In this document: positions 60,435-64,000 of the stretch, in pieces
Numbering within the stretch: the first letter of the stretch is position 1
Layout: each line of letters starts with the position of its first letter
Assembly: GCF_013114825.1 (NCBI RefSeq)
Contig: NZ_JAAVLX010000003.1
Location: 310,001 to 374,000 of the forward strand
Reading direction: 5' to 3'
From: Bradyrhizobium australiense
GTDB lineage: Bacteria > Pseudomonadota > Alphaproteobacteria > Rhizobiales > Xanthobacteraceae
DNA: 64,000 bases
Notes under the pieces: generated by a model
Database searches by the model: none
Told to the model about the DNA's origin: nothing
Seen by the model: the letters and a program-made list of their open reading frames with translations, nothing else
Program-made: the position numbers and the translations under genes

Positions 60435-61841
60435 ATGCATCAGATCGTCTCCCATCCCGTCGACACGTCGCGCCGCTGGCTTGTGCTCGCAACCGTTGTC
60501 GCGGCGCAACTCATGTTCGGGATCGATGCCTTCATCGTCAATGTCGCGATCCCGACCATTGCGGCCGAACTTCACGCGAGCGCGGCGCAGATCGAGGCGG
60601 TCATCGCGATTTACCTGATCGCCTATGCCACCCTCGTCGTCACCGGCGGACGGCTCGGCGATATCTATGGCACGCGCAACGTGTTCATCGCAGGCGTGGC
60701 GGGCTTCACCGTCACCTCGCTGTGGTGCGCGCTCGCGCAATCCGGTCCCGAATTGATCGTGGCGCGGCTGGCGCAGGGCGCCACCGCGGCATTGATGGTG
60801 CCGCAGGTGCTCGCCACCATCCATTTGCTGTTTGCGGACGCCTCCCGCGCCCGCGCGTTCGGCATTTACGGCATCGTGCTCGGGCTCGCCGGCGCAGCCG
60901 GCTTTCTGGCCGGTGGCGTTCTGGTGACACTCGATCTCGCAGGCGTCGGCTGGCGGGCGGTGTTCTTCGTCAATGTGCCCTTTGGCGCTGTTATCATCGC
61001 CGCAGCCTGGAAGCTCCTGCCGACGGCGCCTCGCCGGGCCGGCACGCGGCTGGATATTCCTGGCGCCATTGTGCTGTTTTTCGGTCTGCTGTGCCTGATC
61101 GGCCCGCTGCTGTTTGGTCATGACATGCACTGGTCACCATAGGTCTGGCTGGCGATGGCGGTGGGGCTTGCCATCATCGCCGCCTTCCTGCGGCTGGAGG
61201 GCGCGGTCGCGCGCCGCGGCGGAATGCCGCTGATCGATCTTTCGCTCCTGTCGGATGCCGCATTCATGCGGGGGCTGGCCGCCGTATTCTTTTTCTTCTT
61301 CGCCAACCTGTCATTCTACCTCGTTCTGACAATTTACCTGCAGAAGGGGCTGCACATTCCGCCGCTGCAGGCTGGCCTCATCTTCCTGCCGCTGGCGCTG
61401 ACCTTCGTGATCGCCTCGCGCCATAGTGGAATACGCGCCAAACATCGCGGCACGCTGGTATTGATCGAGGGCTGCGCGGTCCAGATCGCGGGCCTTGCGG
61501 CCGTGGTGGCTGCGGTCGAATGGATCGAGGCGCCGTCCGCGATCGTACTTGCGTTGGTGCTGACGATTTTCGGTTATGGCCAGGGGCTCGTGATGGCGCC
61601 GCTATCGAGCGCGGTGCTCTCGACCGTGAAGCCGACAAGCGCCGGTGCGGGCTCCGGCATGTACGGCACGACAGCACAAATCGCCAATGCTGCCGGCGTG
61701 GCCGCGATCGGCGCGGTGTTCTTCGCGATCGACTCCATCCAGTCGGCTCGACCGGCGCTGCTCGTCGCGTGCGCGCTGTTTGCGCTGTCGATCATCGTCT
61801 GCGCCGTATTCCTGACATGGATGCGTCGGATCACAGGATGA
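60435..61841 (+). pseudogene. DHA2-type MFS exporter interrupted by an in-frame amber codon
   Basis: A single open frame of 468 residues interrupted only by TAG at 61140-61142. Before it: VDTSRRWLVLATVVAAQLMFGIDAFIVNVAIPTIA (DHA2 motif D1), GGRLGDIYGTRN (motif A), ARLAQGATAALMVPQVLATIH and GHDMHWSP. After it: VWLAMAVGLAIIAAFLRLEG and the remaining helices to WMRRITG. A Trp codon TGG at the stop would give a normal 14-TM EmrB/QacA-type drug exporter. GGAGAAGG precedes the ATG. A truncated 7-TM product is unlikely to be active. Confidence 0.85.
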
Positions 61842-61967
61842 CAAATTATCGTCAATTGCCAAAATTTGATTGTGGGGAATGACAGTGCACGGTCTTTTTA
61901 TTTTGCACTGCAGCAACTATCTGTTCTGGATAGCGTAGGTTAAGAACAATCGCCCCAGGAGCTGTCG

Positions 61968-63179
61968 TTGTCTCTCGCCAAGAACGTCGAATTCTTGCGC
62001 CATTTGCCGAAGCTGAACGGCTTCACTGGCTTGGGAATCTATGGCCGAAGCACGTCGCCCGAGGCCGGCAGTCCGCTCGCCGAAATTAGCGGATTCGGCA
62101 CCAATCCAGGTGCGCTCAAAATGTTTGCGTTTGTGCCGGAGCAATTGTTGCCCGCGCGCGCCCTTGTCGTTGTGCTGCATGGCTGCGGCCAGACCGCGGC
62201 CGGTTACGATTTCGGCACCGGCTGGTCGACGCTCGCCAAACGCTACGGCTTTGCCTTGCTGATGCCGGAGCAGCAGGCATCGAACAACGCCAACACCTGT
62301 TTCAACTGGTTCAATCCGGGCGACATCGCGCGCGGCCGCGGCGAGGCCGCTTCGATCCGGCAGATGGTTGCGCGGATGATCGCCGATCACAAGATCGATC
62401 CGCGCCGCATCTTCATCACCGGGCTTTCCGCCGGCGGCGCGATGACGTCGGCGATGCTGGCTGTCTATCCGGAAGTGTTCGCGGGCGGCGCCATTATCGC
62501 TGGCCTGCCCTACGGTATCGCCAGCAATGTCCGTGAAGCGCTCGGCGGCATGATGCAGTCGACCTCACGCCCCGCCGGCAAGCTGGGCGATCTCGTGCGC
62601 AAGGCCTCCAAGCACCGGGGACCATGGCCGAAAGTGTCGGTGTGGCACGGCAGCGCCGACCGCACCGTCAATCCGGGCAACGCCAATGAGATCGTCAAGC
62701 AGTGGCTCGACGTCCACGGTTTGCCGGCCGAACCCATGTCGATAGGGGAGGTGGACGGCCATCCGCGCGAAGTCTGGTGGAACGCCGACGGCGAGACCGT
62801 CGTGGAGTCGTACACCATCACCGACATGGCCCACGGCACGCCGCTGGGGCTGGCCGGCAATGACGAGCGCTACGGCGCGGAAGGCGCTTTCCTGATCGAG
62901 GCGGGAATTTCCTCGTCCTATCACATTGCAAATTTCTTCGGCCTGACCGAGCGCGTCAGTCCGACCAGCGAAGCGGCCAGGCCGGCGCAGGCGCCGAAGA
63001 TCGTTCCGTCGGCGGCCACGGAATCGTTGCAGTCGTCCGATCTCGCCGCCAGACTCTGGTCGAGGACTCACAAGCCGGTTCGCCAACACAAGCCGGCGCC
63101 GCGCGAACCGACGCGTCGCGGCATTGATGTCGGCGGCGTCATCACCCGCGCGCTGACGGCGGCGGGATTGATGAAGTAG
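61968..63179 (+). CDS. PHB depolymerase family esterase
   Basis: A 403-residue alpha/beta hydrolase of the PhaZ/feruloyl-esterase-like group. Oxyanion region VVLHGCGQTAAGYD (about 69-81), NTCFNWFNPGDIARG, nucleophile Ser154 in TGLSAGGAMTSAM, Asp in VWHGSADRTVNPGN and His in MAHGTPLG. No signal peptide, so an intracellular role (polyester or ester turnover) is more likely than secretion. It starts with TTG at 61968, supported by AGGAG upstream and a conserved MSLAKNVEFLR-like N-terminus. Confidence 0.9.
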   Translation: MSLAKNVEFLRHLPKLNGFTGLGIYGRSTSPEAGSPLAEISGFGTNPGALKMFAFVPEQLLPARALVVVLHGCGQTAAGYDFGTGWSTLAKRYGFALLMPEQQASNNANTCFNWFNPGDIARGRGEAASIRQMVARMIADHKIDPRRIFITGLSAGGAMTSAMLAVYPEVFAGGAIIAGLPYGIASNVREALGGMMQSTSRPAGKLGDLVRKASKHRGPWPKVSVWHGSADRTVNPGNANEIVKQWLDVHGLPAEPMSIGEVDGHPREVWWNADGETVVESYTITDMAHGTPLGLAGNDERYGAEGAFLIEAGISSSYHIANFFGLTERVSPTSEAARPAQAPKIVPSAATESLQSSDLAARLWSRTHKPVRQHKPAPREPTRRGIDVGGVITRALTAAGLMK

Positions 63180-63214
63180 CCGGGCTTTACGGCAGTCAGG
63201 CGGATAATTTCAGC

Positions 63215-63895
63215 TCACATCTCGCCGGTAAGGAACGGATTGGTCAGCCGCTCCTGGCCGAGGCTGGAGCCGGCGCCATGGCCGCAGATGAAGCCGACGT
63301 CGTCGCCGAGCGGCAATAGCTTTTCCCTGATCGATTCGATCAGCGTGGCGTGGCTGCCGCCGGGCAGATCGGTACGCCCGACCGAGCCGTTGAACAGCAC
63401 GTCGCCGACATGGGCGAAGCGCAATTCCTTGTTGAAGAACACCACGCTGCCCGGTGAGTGGCCGGGGCAGTGCAGGATGTCGAAGGTAAGTTCGCCGATC
63501 GAGACCTGATCGCCTTCGTCGAGCCAGCGGTCGGGCCCGAAATTGCGCACCCCGGTCATGCCGAAGCGCTCGCCGCTCGAGACGACGTTGTCGAGCAGGA
63601 ATTTATCGGCGATATGCGGACCCTCGATCTTGACCTGCAGCGCGTCGCGCAAGTCGGCGGCGCCGCCGACATGATCGATATGGCCGTGCGTCAGCCAGAT
63701 CTTCTCGACCGTGACGCCGGTCTGCTTGATCGCTTCCAGAATTTTGGGAACGTCCCCGCCGGGGTCGATCACCACGGCCTTCTTGGAAGGTTCGTGCCAG
63801 ATGATAGTGCAGTTCTGCTCGAACAGCGTCACCGGCACGATCATCGCGCCGGCCTTTGCCTGGCTCTCCGCCTGGGTATCGGTTTTGTTTTCCAT
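63215..63895 (-). CDS. MBL-fold metallo-hydrolase (glyoxalase II-like)
   Basis: 226 residues. Zinc-binding signature THGHIDH (Thr69-His75), downstream His in HCPGHSPGS, the bridging Asp in AHVGDVLFNGSVGRTD and a terminal His in CGHGAGS. The size matches short glyoxalase-II-like/YcbL hydrolases that hydrolyse thioesters such as S-lactoylglutathione. The first 18 residues are polar and probably disordered. The right-hand flank (63896-64000) has no supported gene in the window. Confidence 0.92.
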   Translation of the reverse strand: MENKTDTQAESQAKAGAMIVPVTLFEQNCTIIWHEPSKKAVVIDPGGDVPKILEAIKQTGVTVEKIWLTHGHIDHVGGAADLRDALQVKIEGPHIADKFLLDNVVSSGERFGMTGVRNFGPDRWLDEGDQVSIGELTFDILHCPGHSPGSVVFFNKELRFAHVGDVLFNGSVGRTDLPGGSHATLIESIREKLLPLGDDVGFICGHGAGSSLGQERLTNPFLTGEM

Positions 63896-64000
63896 TTGAG
63901 GAACATATCCATCCCCGGAAGGTCGTCAACACGGGTTTGCAATCATCGTGTAACCGGCGTGTGATCCACACGGCTCCGTGATAGCGTTGCGCGTCGTGTG

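Noticed and set aside
60435..61841. Amber codon as pyrrolysine insertion or two half-transporters
   Set aside because: No Pyl context is expected in this lineage, and the second half has no ribosome site or Met start at the expected position.

Overview
The window looks like chromosome from a Bradyrhizobium-type alphaproteobacterium (Nitrobacteraceae). It has high GC throughout, a dnaA / dnaN / recF / rpsT neighbourhood, a DUF3551 secreted peptide, and several families of dispersed hairpin repeats ('cgtcattgcgaggagcg...' and relatives) that I associate with Bradyrhizobium genomes. Genus is inferred from gene content and repeats, not from a search. No phage, IS transposase, integrase or CRISPR array is visible.

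Layout. 0-5.2 kb: replication block on the minus strand (rpsT, a 1.3-kb gene-free segment carrying DnaA-box, CtrA-like and GANTC sites, dnaA, dnaN, a small GIY-YIG gene bracketed by 31-bp inverted repeats, and the 5' end of recF). 5.5-13 kb: membrane protein, msrA, polysaccharide-export lipoprotein, orphan TctC receptor, two hydrolases, and a TetR/YCII pair divergent from an SDR. 13-25.5 kb: periplasmic 2Fe-2S/molybdopterin dehydrogenase pair, HD-GYP regulator, secreted amidohydrolase, AMP-ligase, VOC protein, second TctC receptor, DUF3551, a leaderless ArsR plus SRPBCC pair, DUF899 and DUF1428. 25.6-32 kb: amino-acid cluster of two Aap-type permeases divergent from an RpiR regulator, class-III aminotransferase, periplasmic receptor and a one-cysteine Asp/Glu-racemase-fold protein. 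No ABC ATPase is present. 32-37.8 kb: two hypotheticals, a chemoreceptor, and a His/Met-rich outer-membrane barrel facing a PCu(A)C-fold protein. 37.8-41.1 kb: tetR-fabA operon with a perfect 20-bp operator, MAPEG, VOC, a TrmB-like regulator and tRNA-Arg(CCG). 41.2-47 kb: GntR-controlled TRAP transporter, UspA, YccF, and a deleted luciferase-like monooxygenase. 47-55.5 kb: cNMP-binding/patatin phospholipase, two GGDEF-EAL proteins and an HWE kinase. 55.6-64 kb: SDR, cupin, P450, intact luciferase-like monooxygenase, an MFS exporter with an in-frame amber codon, PHB-depolymerase-type esterase and an MBL-fold hydrolase.

Themes. Cyclic-di-GMP turnover is heavily represented (HD-GYP plus two GGDEF-EAL proteins). 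Uptake receptors and oxidoreductases suggest scavenging of small organic molecules. Five loci show disruption: the GIY-YIG N-terminus, the fabA-linked tetR, a VOC gene, a luciferase-like monooxygenase and the MFS exporter. The single-base cases could be real decay or assembly error. The most unusual structures are the repeat-bracketed GIY-YIG unit inside the dnaN-recF operon, the dnaA-rpsT control region, and the frameshifted autoregulator upstream of fabA.
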